Assembly (NCBI RefSeq): GCF_009177065.1
Contig: NZ_WEZF01000002.1
Coordinates: forward strand, 434,001-498,000
Length of the DNA stretch: 64,000 bases
Reading direction: 5' to 3'
Source of the DNA: Tautonia marina
Lineage (GTDB): Bacteria > Planctomycetota > Planctomycetia > Isosphaerales > Isosphaeraceae
Every line of letters starts with the position of its first letter. Positions within the stretch are counted from its first letter, which is position 1. The notes beneath the pieces are model-generated. The model did not search any database, was not told the origin of the DNA, and was given only the letters and a program-made list of their open reading frames with translations. The translations under genes were made by a program, and so were the position numbers. Below are positions 33,393-44,085 of this stretch, in pieces.

Positions 33393-33899
33393 ATGGCATA
33401 CTGGCTGTTCAAATCGGAGCCGGACTGCTTCTCCTTTGCCGATCTGATGGCCTCGCCCGACCGGACGACCGGATGGGACGGCGTGCGGAACTACCAGGCC
33501 CGGAACTTCCTGCGCGATCAGGTCAAGAAGGGGGATCTTGTCCTCTTCTACCACTCGAACGCCAATCCTCCGGGGATTGCCGGAATTGCCGAGGTGGTGC
33601 GTGAGGCCCATCCCGACCCGACCGCCTTCGACCCGAACGCCGATCATTACGACCCCAAGAGTGACCCGGATAACCCCATCTGGTTCCAGGTTTCCATCCG
33701 GGCGGTTCGGGCGATCGAGCCCTTGATCGAGCTTCCCCGACTGCGTGCCGAGCCGCGACTGGAAGGGATGGAGCTGCTTCGCAAAGGAAGCCGACTCTCG
33801 ATTCAACCTGTCGGCGAGACTCACTGGAAGGTTATTGAAGAATGGAGCGGCGGCAACATCTCGCCGTCTCGTTCAACCACCCGCCGTCGCCCGGCATAA
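33393..33899 (+). CDS. EVE domain-containing protein
   Basis: The ATG at 33393 starts MAYWLFKSEPDCFSFADL, the diagnostic beginning of EVE/THYN1 proteins, followed by 'GVRNYQARNFLRD' and LVLFYHSN. EVE belongs to the PUA-like fold that recognises modified bases in DNA or RNA. The length of 168 is normal. Homologues are often found near modification-dependent restriction systems, but none is seen here. Confidence 0.92.
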   Translation: MAYWLFKSEPDCFSFADLMASPDRTTGWDGVRNYQARNFLRDQVKKGDLVLFYHSNANPPGIAGIAEVVREAHPDPTAFDPNADHYDPKSDPDNPIWFQVSIRAVRAIEPLIELPRLRAEPRLEGMELLRKGSRLSIQPVGETHWKVIEEWSGGNISPSRSTTRRRPA

Positions 33900-33918
33900 C
33901 CACGGAACACTCACCGTC

Positions 33919-34302
33919 ATGGCTCGCATCGAACACGTCGCCCTGTTTGCCGCCGACCCTCATGCCTTGAAAGATTTTTATGTTGAGGCGTTGGGGCTTC
34001 GGGTGATTCTCGACAACAGCAAGGCCTCGCCTCCCGGCTACTTCCTGGCCGATGATGCCGGGGTGGCGGTGGAGTTGATTGGCCGCCCGACCGAGGTGCC
34101 CGCCGTCGATACGAGGCACGTCTGCCACATCGCCTTCATCGTCGATGACGTGGCCGCGGCCCGCGCCGACCTGGAAGCTCGGGGGCTCACGTTCGAGGAC
34201 GATACGGCTGTTGACAACGAGACGATGACGACCGCCTTCTTCCGCGACCCGGAAGGAAACCGGCTTCAGATCGTCAAGCGGCCTCGCCCGCTGGTGAGTT
34301 GA
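33919..34302 (+). CDS. VOC/glyoxalase family protein
   Basis: A single-domain vicinal oxygen chelate protein of 127 residues. It begins ARIEHVALFAADP and has two beta-alpha-beta-beta-beta halves, with metal-ligand positions at the His of IEH, Glu of VELIG, His of CHIAF and the Glu in FRDPEGNRLQI. Substrate unknown. It starts 17 bp after the EVE gene stop. Confidence 0.85.
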   Translation: MARIEHVALFAADPHALKDFYVEALGLRVILDNSKASPPGYFLADDAGVAVELIGRPTEVPAVDTRHVCHIAFIVDDVAAARADLEARGLTFEDDTAVDNETMTTAFFRDPEGNRLQIVKRPRPLVS

Positions 34303-34312
34303 TCGAGCGTGT

Positions 34313-37060
34313 TCACAGCTCGATCTCGGCATGGACGATCTGGTCGTCCGGATCGTATCGGAGGCGGAAGCCGAGTCGCTCGCAAACGCGCTGCATGGGC
34401 CGATTGTCGCGGAGCATATCGGCCGTCACCCGGCGGATCCCTTCATTGCGGGCGATCTGGATCAGGCGTCGGAGCAATTCGCCTCCCAGGCCGTGGCCCT
34501 GGTAGGCATCGGCCACGAGCAGGGCGAATTCGGCCTCGTCGAAACTATGTTGCCGGCTCAGGCGGCCGACGGCGAGAATCTCGTGACGACCCGGCTCGGT
34601 GGGGCGCCTTGAAACGACCAGGGCCATTTCGCGGTCGTAGTCGATGAAGCAGATCCGGGTCAGCCGCTCGTGGGCGACCCGGGTGCTGAGCTTCATTGCC
34701 TGGAAATACCGTGAATAGACGCTCCGTTCCGAGAGCGATTCGTGGAAGGCGATCATCAAGGGTTCGTCTTCCGGACGGATCGGCCGGATGGTCGTCCGGG
34801 TTCCATCTCGGAGCGTAAACGGTTCGACATATTGTGTGGGATACGGGCGAATCGCCGTTCGGGGAAGATCCGCGGCGGAAACGTCGAGATCATGCACAAT
34901 GACGCGAGCGTCGAGCGCGAGCATCGACTCGTGCGAGACCAGGAGCGGATTGATATCGATCTCCTTGATCCAACGTTGCTCGACGACAAGCTGACTGAAT
35001 CGGACCAGCAGCCGTTCCAGAGCGCCCAGATCGACCGGCGGCCGCCCTCTGACTCCTTTCAAGGCCGTGAGAATGCGCGTTTGCTCCATCATGCGACGGG
35101 CCAGGGTCGTGTTCAGGGGAGGAAGGGCGAGCGCTCGATCCCGGAAGACCTCGACCAGTGAGCCTCCCGTGCCAAAGAGCAAGACGGGACCGAACTGCGG
35201 ATCGATACTGCTGCCGATGATCAGCTCGTATCCGTCGAGCTGCCGGATCATCGGTTGAACGGTCACCCCCTGGAAGTCGGCCTCGCTGGTGGTGTTCAGA
35301 ACGGAGGTTCGGATGGATTGAAAGGCCGCCCGTACCGCTTTCCCATCCACCAGATTGAGCATCACGCCGCCGACATCGGTCTTATGGGTGATGGTGTCGG
35401 AATGCAACTTAAGCACCACGGGATAGCCGATCCGATCGGCCGCGGAGACGGCCGCCTGCTCGTCGGCCGCAACGATCGTCTCGACCGTGGGAATTCCATA
35501 CGCGGTAAGCAACCGCTTCGATTCCGCCTCGTTCAGGATCGTTCGGCCCGCGCTCCGAGCGGCTCGAACAATCTCCTCGGCGGCGGCTTGGTTGATCACG
35601 CCGTCCCCTTCGTGCTCGGTTTCGGAAGGGGTCTGGTAAATGCCTCGCAGGGCATCGCTATGACGCCACATCGCGGCGAAGGCGCGCGCAGCGGTGTCGG
35701 GATAGGTAAAGGTTGGAATGTCTGAGCGATTGAGAATATCAACGCCCGCGGCGACATGGGTTCCGCCCATCCAGCTCGCCAGCACTGGCTTGCCCCCCTT
35801 CCTGGCGGCGACCTTCAACTGATCGGCCGTCCGGGTCGGGTCGGTCATGGCCTGAGGCGTGAGCACCACGAGCAAGCCGTCGCTGTTGGGATCGCGGGAG
35901 ACGACCTCGACCGCCTTCGCGTACCGCTCGGGTCCAGCATCGCCGAGAATATCGACGGGATTCCCCCGGCTCCAGGCGCCGGGGAGAAACTCATTGAGTT
36001 CGGCGATCGTTTCGGAGGAGAGGTCGGCCAGTTCGCCGCCGTTCTGAATCAGGGCATCCGTCGCCAGGACCCCTGGACCACCGGCATTGGTGAGAATCGC
36101 CAGCCGGGGCCCTCGGGGGCGCGGCTGCTTGGCGAGCACTTCGGACATGTTGAAAATGTCGGCAATCGAGTTGACTCGCAGCACTCCGGAACGTCGAAAA
36201 GCGGCATCGAGGACCTCGTCGCTGCCGGTCAGGCTTCCGGTATGCGAGGCAGCAGCAGCGGCGGCGGCCGAGGTCCGCCCGGCCTTGATGACGATGATCG
36301 GCTTGGTCAAGGCGACCTCTCGGGCCGCCGACAGGAACTTGCGCGCATCGCCAATCGACTCCATGTAAATGACGATCGATCGTGTTTTCGGATCGTCGCC
36401 GAGGTAGTCGATCAGATCGCCCCAGCCGACATCCACCATCGAACCGATCGAGAGGAAGGCACTGAAGCCGACCTGTTCCTGAAAGCTCCAGTCGAGGACC
36501 GCTGTGCAAAGCGCGCCACTCTGACTGATGAATCCGACGTTTCCCGGCCTTGCCATTGCACCGGCAAAGGTGGCGTTCAGGCCGGTCATCGGATTCATCA
36601 CCCCGAGGCAGTTCGGACCGATGATCCGCATCCTGCCGCGACGGGCCTGTTCGAGAACCTGGCGTTCCAGCTCGGCCCCCTGTGGCCCGACCTCCTTGAA
36701 GCCGGCCGAGATGATGATGGCTCCCTTGACGCCGGCATCAACACACTCGCCGATGATTCCCGGCACCGTGGGAGCCGGCGTCACGACAACGGCCAGATCG
36801 ACCGGCTCGGGGAGGTCTGAGACGCGCGGGTACGCCTTCACCCCCAACACATTCGGCCGCTTCGGGTTGACCGGATAGACCGTGCCTCCGAAGGGACTGC
36901 TGAGCAAATTCCAGAGAATGGTTCGTCCGACACTGCCGGCAGCCTCGGTCGCACCGATCACGGCAACCGTCTTCGGGTAGAAGATGGGGTCGAGGTCGCT
37001 TCGGGTGGTGCGCAGGACGTTGTGAGCCTGGCTGGGGCTGGCGGGGTCGGCGGGCGACAT
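34313..37060 (-). CDS. ADP-forming acyl-CoA synthetase fused to a GNAT acetyltransferase
   Basis: The start ATG at 37058-37060 has GGAGG 5-6 bases upstream; a GTG 7 codons earlier is in frame but sits on that ribosome-binding site. The product is 915 residues. The order is CoA-binding Rossmann domain (about 25-120, with [12 protein letters not shown]), a succinyl-CoA ligase-like region with phospho-His motif ASHTGSL (about 255), an ATP-grasp domain (about 480-700) and a C-terminal GNAT domain (about 745-905) with '[14 protein letters not shown]' for acetyl-CoA binding. This is the architecture of the protein acetyltransferase Pat/PatZ (YfiQ), in which the ligase part may be regulatory rather than catalytic. 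Confidence 0.92.
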   Translation of the reverse strand: MSPADPASPSQAHNVLRTTRSDLDPIFYPKTVAVIGATEAAGSVGRTILWNLLSSPFGGTVYPVNPKRPNVLGVKAYPRVSDLPEPVDLAVVVTPAPTVPGIIGECVDAGVKGAIIISAGFKEVGPQGAELERQVLEQARRGRMRIIGPNCLGVMNPMTGLNATFAGAMARPGNVGFISQSGALCTAVLDWSFQEQVGFSAFLSIGSMVDVGWGDLIDYLGDDPKTRSIVIYMESIGDARKFLSAAREVALTKPIIVIKAGRTSAAAAAAASHTGSLTGSDEVLDAAFRRSGVLRVNSIADIFNMSEVLAKQPRPRGPRLAILTNAGGPGVLATDALIQNGGELADLSSETIAELNEFLPGAWSRGNPVDILGDAGPERYAKAVEVVSRDPNSDGLLVVLTPQAMTDPTRTADQLKVAARKGGKPVLASWMGGTHVAAGVDILNRSDIPTFTYPDTAARAFAAMWRHSDALRGIYQTPSETEHEGDGVINQAAAEEIVRAARSAGRTILNEAESKRLLTAYGIPTVETIVAADEQAAVSAADRIGYPVVLKLHSDTITHKTDVGGVMLNLVDGKAVRAAFQSIRTSVLNTTSEADFQGVTVQPMIRQLDGYELIIGSSIDPQFGPVLLFGTGGSLVEVFRDRALALPPLNTTLARRMMEQTRILTALKGVRGRPPVDLGALERLLVRFSQLVVEQRWIKEIDINPLLVSHESMLALDARVIVHDLDVSAADLPRTAIRPYPTQYVEPFTLRDGTRTTIRPIRPEDEPLMIAFHESLSERSVYSRYFQAMKLSTRVAHERLTRICFIDYDREMALVVSRRPTEPGRHEILAVGRLSRQHSFDEAEFALLVADAYQGHGLGGELLRRLIQIARNEGIRRVTADMLRDNRPMQRVCERLGFRLRYDPDDQIVHAEIEL

Positions 37061-37293
37061 AGGATCCTCCGGAGGATTCACCCTTCAGGTTCTCACTGTC
37101 CTTTATCCTAGTCGATGAACCCGCCACTGACGATCCCCGGCCCGATCGTTTGCGAGCAGAGGACGGCCAGACCCCGGAGCTAAGGGGGGAAGCGGTTTCC
37201 GACCTCCCACGGTTGCGGGGGATGCATCACTGCGGTAGGTTCAAACCAAGGGTCGTTTCAGACGCGGGCATCACGAGGGAGACGCCGCGAACC

Positions 37294-39411
37294 ATGATGA
37301 TTGGCACATTGACACTGCTCGGTCTGACGATGACGGGGCCGATCGACGACGCTGATCTGCTGATCGATCGAGTCGCGCCGATTCTGGAATCGCGATGCCT
37401 GCACTGCCACAGCGGCGACCGACCGAAGGGATCGCTCTCGCTCGAAACCCGGGACGGGCTTCGAGTGGGAGGCTTCAGCGGACCGGCCATTGATTCGGAA
37501 GATCCGGAATTCAGCCTGCTGCTGGATGTGGTTTCGGGAGGGGAGCCGCAAATGCCTCCCGAAGGCGACCCTCTCAACGCTGAGCAGGTCGAGGCGATCC
37601 GCCAGTGGCTCGACGCGGGAGCCCCCTGGCCCGAGGGCGTGACCCTGCGCGATCGGCGTTTCGAGGGAGCGTGGTGGTCGCTCGTCCCCTTGAGGCGTCC
37701 GGAGATTCCCGAGGTTTCCCCCACGTCTACCGTCCGCAATCCGATCGATGCCTTCATTCTCGACCGGCTCAAGGCCGAGGGGCTCACCCCTGCTCCGGAA
37801 GCCGATCGGCGGACCTTGATCCGTCGGGCCACCTACGACTTGACCGGCTTGCCGCCGACCCCCGAAGCGGTCGATGCCTTTCTTGCCGACGAGTCGCCCG
37901 ATGCCTTCGAACGGGTGATCGATCGCCTGCTCGCTTCGCCTCGCTACGGCGAACGTCGGGCCCGCCGCTGGCTGGATCTGGTTCACTACGCCGACACCCA
38001 CGGCTACGATAAGGACAAACGCCGTCCTCACGCCTGGCGCTATCGTGATTATGTGATCGAGTCGTTGAATGAAGACACCCCTTACGCTCGATTCATTGAG
38101 GAACAGATCGCCGGAGACGTTCTCTTTCCCGGAGAACCGGAACGCCTGATCGCCACCGGGTTCATCGCCGCCGGCCCCTGGGATTTTGTCGGCCATGTCG
38201 AGCTGCGTGAAGGGACCGTCGACAAGGAAAAAACACGATTGATCGACCGAGACGACATGCTGGCCAACACGATGTCCACATTCGTCAGCCTCACCGTCCA
38301 TTGCGCCCGCTGCCACGATCACAAGTTCGACCCGATTCCTCAGGTGGATTACTACCGGCTCCAGGCCGTGTTTGCCGGTGTCGAACGGGGGGACCGACCC
38401 ATCGACGACGCAGGCTCACTCGTTTATGCAGCCTTACCTCGTGAACCCCGACCGATTCGCTTGCTGAACCGAGGAGACGTGGAGTCTCCTGGCGAGGAGG
38501 TTTCGCCCGGGGCCCTGTCCTGCGTCAGCACGCTCAACCCGGAGATCGAAGCGACCTCGGACGAGGGAGCACGGCGAGCAGCGTTGGCCCGTTGGATCAC
38601 TGATCCCGAGAATCCGCTGACCTGGCGATCGTTCGTCAACCGCGCCTGGCAGGATGCGTTCGGTCGAGGGATCGTGGACACACCAAGCGACTTTGGCCGG
38701 AACGGGTCGATGCCAACCCACCCGGAATTGCTCGACTGGCTGGCCGTCGAATTTCGTGACTCTGGCGGCTCGATCAAGGCGCTCGATCGCTTGATCATGA
38801 CCAGCAACACGTATCGACAAGCATCGACCCATCACGAGACAAACGCCCGAATCGATGCAGGCAATCGGTTCGTCTGGCGTCAGGAACGCCGAAGGCTTGA
38901 GGCGGAGGAAATTCGAGACGCGACCCTCTTTGCCTCTGGGGTACTCGATGACACGATGGGCGGGCCTGGCTTCGATCTGTTTCGGTTCAAGGATGACCAT
39001 TCGCCGATCTACGACCACGATGACCCCGAGTGGATCGACCCGGTTGACGGTCGCCGACGCGCGGTCTATCGGTTCGTGGTGCGAAGCGTTCCGAACCCCT
39101 TCATCGAGTGTCTCGACGGGGCGGACCCGAACATTAACGTCCCGGTTCGCAACGAAACCATTACCGCGTTGCAAGCGCTCGCACTCCTGAATGACCCGTT
39201 TATGATTGCCCGATCCGAGGACCTCGCCTCCCGAGTCCAAGCGGTGGCGGATGACTTGGGAGCTCAGATCGACTCAGCCTATCGGTTGACCGTGGCCCGA
39301 TCTCCGACCCCGGACGAGCGTTTGGTAATGGTCTCGTATGCCCGGGAGCACGGGCTGGCGGCAGCCTGTCGCATTCTGTTCAACCTGAATGAATTTGTGT
39401 TTCTCGATTAA
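37294..39411 (+). CDS. DUF1549/DUF1553 protein with c-type heme motif
   Basis: A planctomycete-type secreted protein of about 705 residues. A short hydrophobic N-terminus is followed by a c-type heme site CLHCH (C35, C38, H39). A DUF1549 (PSD1) region covers about 150-360, with 'NPIDAFILDRLKAEGLTPAPE' and 'YADTHGYDKD'. A C-terminal DUF1553 region contains 'TWRSFVNRAWQDAFGRGIVDTPSDFGR'. I chose the ATG at 37294; the open frame extends further upstream without coding character. The DUF1501 protein follows at 72 bp, as usual for these pairs. The biochemical role is unknown. Confidence 0.9.
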   Translation: MMIGTLTLLGLTMTGPIDDADLLIDRVAPILESRCLHCHSGDRPKGSLSLETRDGLRVGGFSGPAIDSEDPEFSLLLDVVSGGEPQMPPEGDPLNAEQVEAIRQWLDAGAPWPEGVTLRDRRFEGAWWSLVPLRRPEIPEVSPTSTVRNPIDAFILDRLKAEGLTPAPEADRRTLIRRATYDLTGLPPTPEAVDAFLADESPDAFERVIDRLLASPRYGERRARRWLDLVHYADTHGYDKDKRRPHAWRYRDYVIESLNEDTPYARFIEEQIAGDVLFPGEPERLIATGFIAAGPWDFVGHVELREGTVDKEKTRLIDRDDMLANTMSTFVSLTVHCARCHDHKFDPIPQVDYYRLQAVFAGVERGDRPIDDAGSLVYAALPREPRPIRLLNRGDVESPGEEVSPGALSCVSTLNPEIEATSDEGARRAALARWITDPENPLTWRSFVNRAWQDAFGRGIVDTPSDFGRNGSMPTHPELLDWLAVEFRDSGGSIKALDRLIMTSNTYRQASTHHETNARIDAGNRFVWRQERRRLEAEEIRDATLFASGVLDDTMGGPGFDLFRFKDDHSPIYDHDDPEWIDPVDGRRRAVYRFVVRSVPNPFIECLDGADPNINVPVRNETITALQALALLNDPFMIARSEDLASRVQAVADDLGAQIDSAYRLTVARSPTPDERLVMVSYAREHGLAAACRILFNLNEFVFLD

Positions 39412-39483
39412 CCCTCCGCCTCCTGGCAACTCGATCCTACCTCCGGCGCGTGCCGTTGCCTCTCTTCTGGGAGACTTGCACCG

Positions 39484-40914
39484 ATGAATCGTCGTCAATT
39501 TCTCTGGCACGCGGGTGGAGGACTGGGAGGAATTGCGCTGGCGCACCTCCTCGGGACCGAGGGGATTCTGGCCGCTGACGAGGCTGGAGTCTCTCAAAGG
39601 CGTGCAGACCTGAATGGCGGCTTGCACCACCCGGCGAAGGCCAAGCGAGTGGTGCAGCTGTTTATGTCGGGAGCGGCCAGTCAGTGCGACACGTTTGATT
39701 ACAAACCACTCTTGATCGAACGAAATGGCCAGGCGTTTGATCCCGGAGGGAAGGTCGAACTGTTCCAGAGCGATCCGGGTGCGGTGATGGCGAGCCCGTG
39801 GGCCTGGCGGCAGCATGGAGAGTGTGGCGCCTGGGTTAGCGATTTGGTGCCGCATGTGGCCTCATGCGTCGATGACATTGCCTTTCTCCCGGCCATGGTC
39901 TCCTCGTCGAACGTCCACGGCCCGGCAACCTTTTTACAGGCGACCGGGTTTGTCATGCCTGGGTTCCCGAGCGTCGGGGCCTGGGTGTCGTATGGACTGG
40001 GAATCCTGAATGAAAACTTACCAACCTTTGTGGTCCTTCCCGACTCCCGAGGTTTCGCTCCCAACGGTCCGGCCAACTGGGCCGCAGGGTTTTTGCCCGC
40101 GGAGCATCAGGGGACGATGATCCGGCCCTCGGCCCCTCGGCCGATCCGGTCGCTCTTCCCCCCCGAGACCGACTTCCTGGATGCCGAGGCCGAGCGCGAC
40201 GGCCGCGCCCTGCTCGCCCGGTTGAATCGAAGCCATGCCGACGATCGCCCCGGCGATTCGAGGCTTGATGCCCGGATTGCCTCGTACGAACTGGCAGCCC
40301 GGTTACAACTGAGTGCGCCTGAAGTGCTCGACCTTTCCGGAGAAACCGAGGCCACCCGACGTCTCTACGGGCTTGATGAGGAGATCACGGCCGACTTTGG
40401 CCGCAACTGTCTCATTGCCCGCCGATTGCTGGAACGCGGGGTGCGCTTCGTCCAACTCTGGAGTGGCGCGGACAATGGCTTCCCGCGTCGCAACTGGGAT
40501 TCTCATGAGGACCTCGAACGCGATCACGGCGAGATGGCCAGGAGCATGGATCGTCCGGCCGCCGCCTTGATCAAAGACTTGAAAACGCGAGGACTTCTCG
40601 ACGACACGATTATTCTCTGGACCACTGAATTCGGTCGGATGCCCTGCAGTCAGGGGGGCAAGGGACGCGACCACAATCCCTTCACCTTCACCTCGTGGCT
40701 GGCCGGTGGTGGCATCAAGGGAGGCGTGACCTTTGGCGCAAGCGACGAATGGTCGTACAAGGCGGTGGAGGATGTGACCACCGGCTACGACCTGCACGCG
40801 ACCCTCTTGCATCTGCTCGGGATCGACCATACCAAACTGACCGTGCGACACGACGGGATCGACCGTCGCCTGACCGACGTTCACGGACACGTGATCGAAC
40901 CGATTCTTGCCTGA
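39484..40914 (+). CDS. DUF1501 family protein with Tat signal
   Basis: The partner of the upstream DUF1549 protein. It begins with a twin-arginine signal MNRRQFLWHAGGGLGGIALAHLL. The mature part is a sulfatase-like (alkaline-phosphatase superfamily) domain with 'SGAASQCDTFDYKP', 'IILWTTEFGRMP' and 'GRDHNPFTFTSWLAGGGIKGG', all typical of DUF1501. The length of 476 is normal. GGGAG lies 12 bases before the ATG. Confidence 0.92.
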   Translation: MNRRQFLWHAGGGLGGIALAHLLGTEGILAADEAGVSQRRADLNGGLHHPAKAKRVVQLFMSGAASQCDTFDYKPLLIERNGQAFDPGGKVELFQSDPGAVMASPWAWRQHGECGAWVSDLVPHVASCVDDIAFLPAMVSSSNVHGPATFLQATGFVMPGFPSVGAWVSYGLGILNENLPTFVVLPDSRGFAPNGPANWAAGFLPAEHQGTMIRPSAPRPIRSLFPPETDFLDAEAERDGRALLARLNRSHADDRPGDSRLDARIASYELAARLQLSAPEVLDLSGETEATRRLYGLDEEITADFGRNCLIARRLLERGVRFVQLWSGADNGFPRRNWDSHEDLERDHGEMARSMDRPAAALIKDLKTRGLLDDTIILWTTEFGRMPCSQGGKGRDHNPFTFTSWLAGGGIKGGVTFGASDEWSYKAVEDVTTGYDLHATLLHLLGIDHTKLTVRHDGIDRRLTDVHGHVIEPILA

Positions 40915-40942
40915 ACGGAACTGCACCGCTGCGGAGTTCTCC

Positions 40943-42148
40943 ATGAAACGCTCATTCGTGCTGCTGCTCACCCCCGCCCTGGCCGCATTGGTCTGGGTGA
41001 TGCTTGGCCCCGATTCCGGGATCGCCCAGCAAGGGGAAGACCGACTGCCCGGGGCTCGACCGACCATCGAGGCCATTCATTACCCGAGCCTCCAGGCGGC
41101 AATCGATGCCCTTCCTCCCGAAGGTGGGATGGTCGTGCTTCCCGCGGGAACGTTTGAAATCAAGGAGCCGTTAAAACTTCATTCGGAAGACGTTTCCATT
41201 CAAGGGTCCGGCACCGCGACCCACATCAAGAATATCGGTGGCGAAAAGTCTCCCGCCTTTGTGATCGAACCGAAGGATTACGATACGAATCCCCGAGCGC
41301 GCATCTGGCGCATTCACCTCTCGAATTTCCGGATCACCGGCCATGAGCAAAGTGGGCACGGGATCGCCGCCCGAGGGGTGAACGAATTGTTCATCGAGGG
41401 TGTGACCGTCAGCGAGCACGGCGGCGATGGGATCTTGCTGGAGAATTGCTACGAAGACCCCCGCATTTGCAACTCGTTGATCACCTACAACAAAAGAACA
41501 GGTCTAAACCTGATTGGCTGTCATGATATCGTCGTTGCCGCCAACCAGTTCGAGGAAAACCAGGACGCGCTTCACTGCATCGACGGCTACAATCTCTGCA
41601 TGACCGGCAACTGCCTGGATGATCATCTTGGCAACGGCGTGGTCATCGAGAACACTTATGGATCGGTCGTCTCAGGGAACATGATCGAGGAATGCCAGGG
41701 AACCGGTATCATTCTCGACCGCGACTGCTACGGGATCGCTCTGAGCGCCAATGTCATCGCTCATGAATTTGCCGATGGAATTGACCTGAGGGATGCCCAC
41801 GGCATCACCGTTTCGGCCAATTCCTTCCCGATCGTGCAACGGCATGCGTTGATCATTGGTCCGGCGAGTGCTCACATCGCCGTCACTGGCAACAGCTTCG
41901 CCGATAGTACGATTGGACCGGGTGAGGAACGTCGGCTGGAAGGGGACCGTCAGGCCGGCGGCGTGGTGCTGGACGGCACCCGAGACATCGCCCTCAGTGG
42001 CAACGTCTTTTCCGGGGTCCGTCCCAAGGCCGTTGAGGTCCGAGGCGAGGTCCAGCGCGTGACGTTCGACGGCAACGTGCTGGTCGATGTCGAGAGCGAT
42101 CATGAGCAGTTGATCGACTCGGAACTCGGAGAACTCGTCACCCCCTGA
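40943..42148 (+). CDS. Secreted right-handed parallel beta-helix protein
   Basis: The ATG at 40943 has GGAG 8 bases upstream and encodes a signal peptide (about 1-26, ending GIAQQ). Residues about 50-390 form repeats of about 22-24 residues with GI/NxI patterns (such as 'GIILDRDCYGIALSANVI'), typical of the pectate-lyase-like NosD/CASH fold. It starts 28 bp after the DUF1501 gene, suggesting one operon with the DUF1549/DUF1501 pair. Polysaccharide binding or lysis is inferred from the fold only. Confidence 0.85.
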   Translation: MKRSFVLLLTPALAALVWVMLGPDSGIAQQGEDRLPGARPTIEAIHYPSLQAAIDALPPEGGMVVLPAGTFEIKEPLKLHSEDVSIQGSGTATHIKNIGGEKSPAFVIEPKDYDTNPRARIWRIHLSNFRITGHEQSGHGIAARGVNELFIEGVTVSEHGGDGILLENCYEDPRICNSLITYNKRTGLNLIGCHDIVVAANQFEENQDALHCIDGYNLCMTGNCLDDHLGNGVVIENTYGSVVSGNMIEECQGTGIILDRDCYGIALSANVIAHEFADGIDLRDAHGITVSANSFPIVQRHALIIGPASAHIAVTGNSFADSTIGPGEERRLEGDRQAGGVVLDGTRDIALSGNVFSGVRPKAVEVRGEVQRVTFDGNVLVDVESDHEQLIDSELGELVTP

Positions 42149-42179
42149 TCGTATCGCGAGGCGGCGACGTCCCCTTGCA

Positions 42180-42989
42180 CTACCAGTGCATGACGTAGCC
42201 GCCGTCCACGTTGATTGTTTGACCCGTGATATTCTTCGCCAGGGAGGAGGCCAGGAAGACCGCCATCGCCGCGAGATCTTCCGGCTCCTGCCAGCGATTG
42301 AGCGGCACCAAACGTTGGATCTTCTCCGACGTCCACTCCTCCCAGCTCTGGCGCGCTTCTCGGGGTTGTGTGGCCGTCCAGGCCTCATACACCGAGCGAT
42401 TGAGCGGCGTGTTGACCATACCGGGGTTGATCGTGTTGACCCGGACGTTGCTCGCGGCCAGGTCGCGTGCGGCACACTGTGCGAAGTTGATCAGGGCGGC
42501 CTTCGAGGCGCTATAGGGGGGATCGGTGGCCGAGCCGATCTGCCCGGCAACCGAGGCAATCATGGTGATCGTTCCCCTACCCGCTTCGGCCATCCGGGGA
42601 GCAAAGGCGTGCCCGACGTGAACCGCCCCCAGCAGATTGACCCGGAGGACCTGGTCCCAATCACCCGGGTCGAGGTTCCAGAAGGGCATCCCGAACTTTC
42701 CCGAACCGATGGCCGCGGCGTAGACGAGGTGATCGACCCGGCCGAGATCCCGAAAGGCATCATCGGCAACCTGGCACATCACGTCGAAGTCGGTCACATC
42801 CGCCACATACGCGGCGGTCGGCCGGCCGGAATGGCGGCGATATTGCCCCGCGACAAAGCCGACCGACGGGCTGCGATCGACGTAGGCGACCGTGGCCCCC
42901 GCCTCGCTGAAACCCTCGGCAATGGCCCGGCCAATTCCTCGGGCGGCACCAAAGATCATGGCGACCTCGCCACCCAGTTCAATCCGCAT
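42180..42989 (-). CDS. Short-chain dehydrogenase/reductase
   Basis: A classical NAD(P)-dependent SDR of 269 residues. The cofactor motif GAARGIG is at 14-20. The catalytic Ser146 is in IASVAGQ, and Tyr159 and Lys163 in YSASK. 'NPGMVNTPL' and the C-terminal 'GQTINVDGGY' are present. Asp38 after the second strand suggests NAD preference. GGAGGG lies 6 bases before the ATG. It diverges from the 2-hydroxyacid dehydrogenase by 92 bp; a shared hydroxy-acid or sugar-acid pathway is possible. Confidence 0.93.
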   Translation of the reverse strand: MRIELGGEVAMIFGAARGIGRAIAEGFSEAGATVAYVDRSPSVGFVAGQYRRHSGRPTAAYVADVTDFDVMCQVADDAFRDLGRVDHLVYAAAIGSGKFGMPFWNLDPGDWDQVLRVNLLGAVHVGHAFAPRMAEAGRGTITMIASVAGQIGSATDPPYSASKAALINFAQCAARDLAASNVRVNTINPGMVNTPLNRSVYEAWTATQPREARQSWEEWTSEKIQRLVPLNRWQEPEDLAAMAVFLASSLAKNITGQTINVDGGYVMHW

Positions 42990-43081
42990 CTGAAACCCTC
43001 CGGTTGCGTCGTCGATGACGGGCTAGGATGATGGCTCGGGCCGAACCGATCAACCCCCACCCGTGATTCTCGTGGACGCTG

Positions 43082-44053
43082 ATGGAACTGAACCGCAATC
43101 TCCCCCGGGTCGCGGCCGACGGCCCGCTCGATTCGACCGTGATGGGACTGCTCTCTGATCGGGTCGAGTTGCTCCCCTGGGACGCCACCGACGGAGGGAT
43201 GGGCCGTGTCGACGGACTCTACACGTACGGGCATCCGACCGTCGATGCCGCGATGCTCGACCGCCTGCCGGGGCTCCGCGTCGTGAGCAACTACGGGGTG
43301 GGAATCGACCACATTGACCTGGGCGCGGCGATGGATCGGGGAATTCCGGTCGGGAACACGCCGGGGGTGCTCGACGGCGCGACGGCCGACATGGGTTTCG
43401 CCTTGCTGCTGGCCACAGCCCGACGCCTGGTGGAAGGGGACCGCTACGCCCGATCCGCCGCCTTCACCCGATACGATCCGGGATACATGCTTGGTCGAGA
43501 AGTTCACGGCTCGACGCTCGGAATTGTCGGCATGGGCCGGATCGGCGAGAAGGTCGCGCGGCGGGCGATCGGGTTCGACATGACGGTCCTCTACCACAAC
43601 TGTCGTCCTCGGCCCCAGGTAGAGGACGAGTTGGGGCTTCGATACGTCGGGTTCGAGGAACTGCTGGCGGCGAGTGACTTCGTGGTTCTTTGCGTGCCCC
43701 TGACCGATCGGACCCGGGGCTTGATCAACGCATCGAGCTTGAAACGGATGAAGGCGAGCGCCGTGCTCGTCAACATCGCGCGAGGCCCTGTGGTGGTGAC
43801 GGATGACCTGCTCGATGCGCTCCGGTCTGGGACGATCGCCGCCGCCGGGCTCGACGTGACCGACCCGGAACCGCTGCCCCGTGATCATCCCCTGCTCGGC
43901 CTGGAAAACGTCGTGATCAGCCCCCACCTCGGCAGTGCGACCGATCGGACGCGACTTCGGATGGCCGAGGGATCGGTGGCGAACCTGATCGCAGGGCTGG
44001 CGGGTAAGCCGCTGCCCTGCCCCGTGGCCGCACGGCCCCCGGAGCGTTCGTGA
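43082..44053 (+). CDS. D-isomer-specific 2-hydroxyacid dehydrogenase
   Basis: Reduces a 2-keto acid such as glyoxylate or hydroxypyruvate. The NAD(P) motif GMGRIG is at 150-155. The catalytic residues Arg234 (NIARG), Glu263 (DPEP) and His282 (PHLGSAT) are all present. The 323-residue length is normal. The ribosome-binding site is weak. It lies divergent to the SDR gene and converges on the APC permease. Confidence 0.92.
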   Translation: MELNRNLPRVAADGPLDSTVMGLLSDRVELLPWDATDGGMGRVDGLYTYGHPTVDAAMLDRLPGLRVVSNYGVGIDHIDLGAAMDRGIPVGNTPGVLDGATADMGFALLLATARRLVEGDRYARSAAFTRYDPGYMLGREVHGSTLGIVGMGRIGEKVARRAIGFDMTVLYHNCRPRPQVEDELGLRYVGFEELLAASDFVVLCVPLTDRTRGLINASSLKRMKASAVLVNIARGPVVVTDDLLDALRSGTIAAAGLDVTDPEPLPRDHPLLGLENVVISPHLGSATDRTRLRMAEGSVANLIAGLAGKPLPCPVAARPPERS

Positions 44054-44085
44054 GCACGACTCCAGGGCCAACCTCGCGGCTCGGC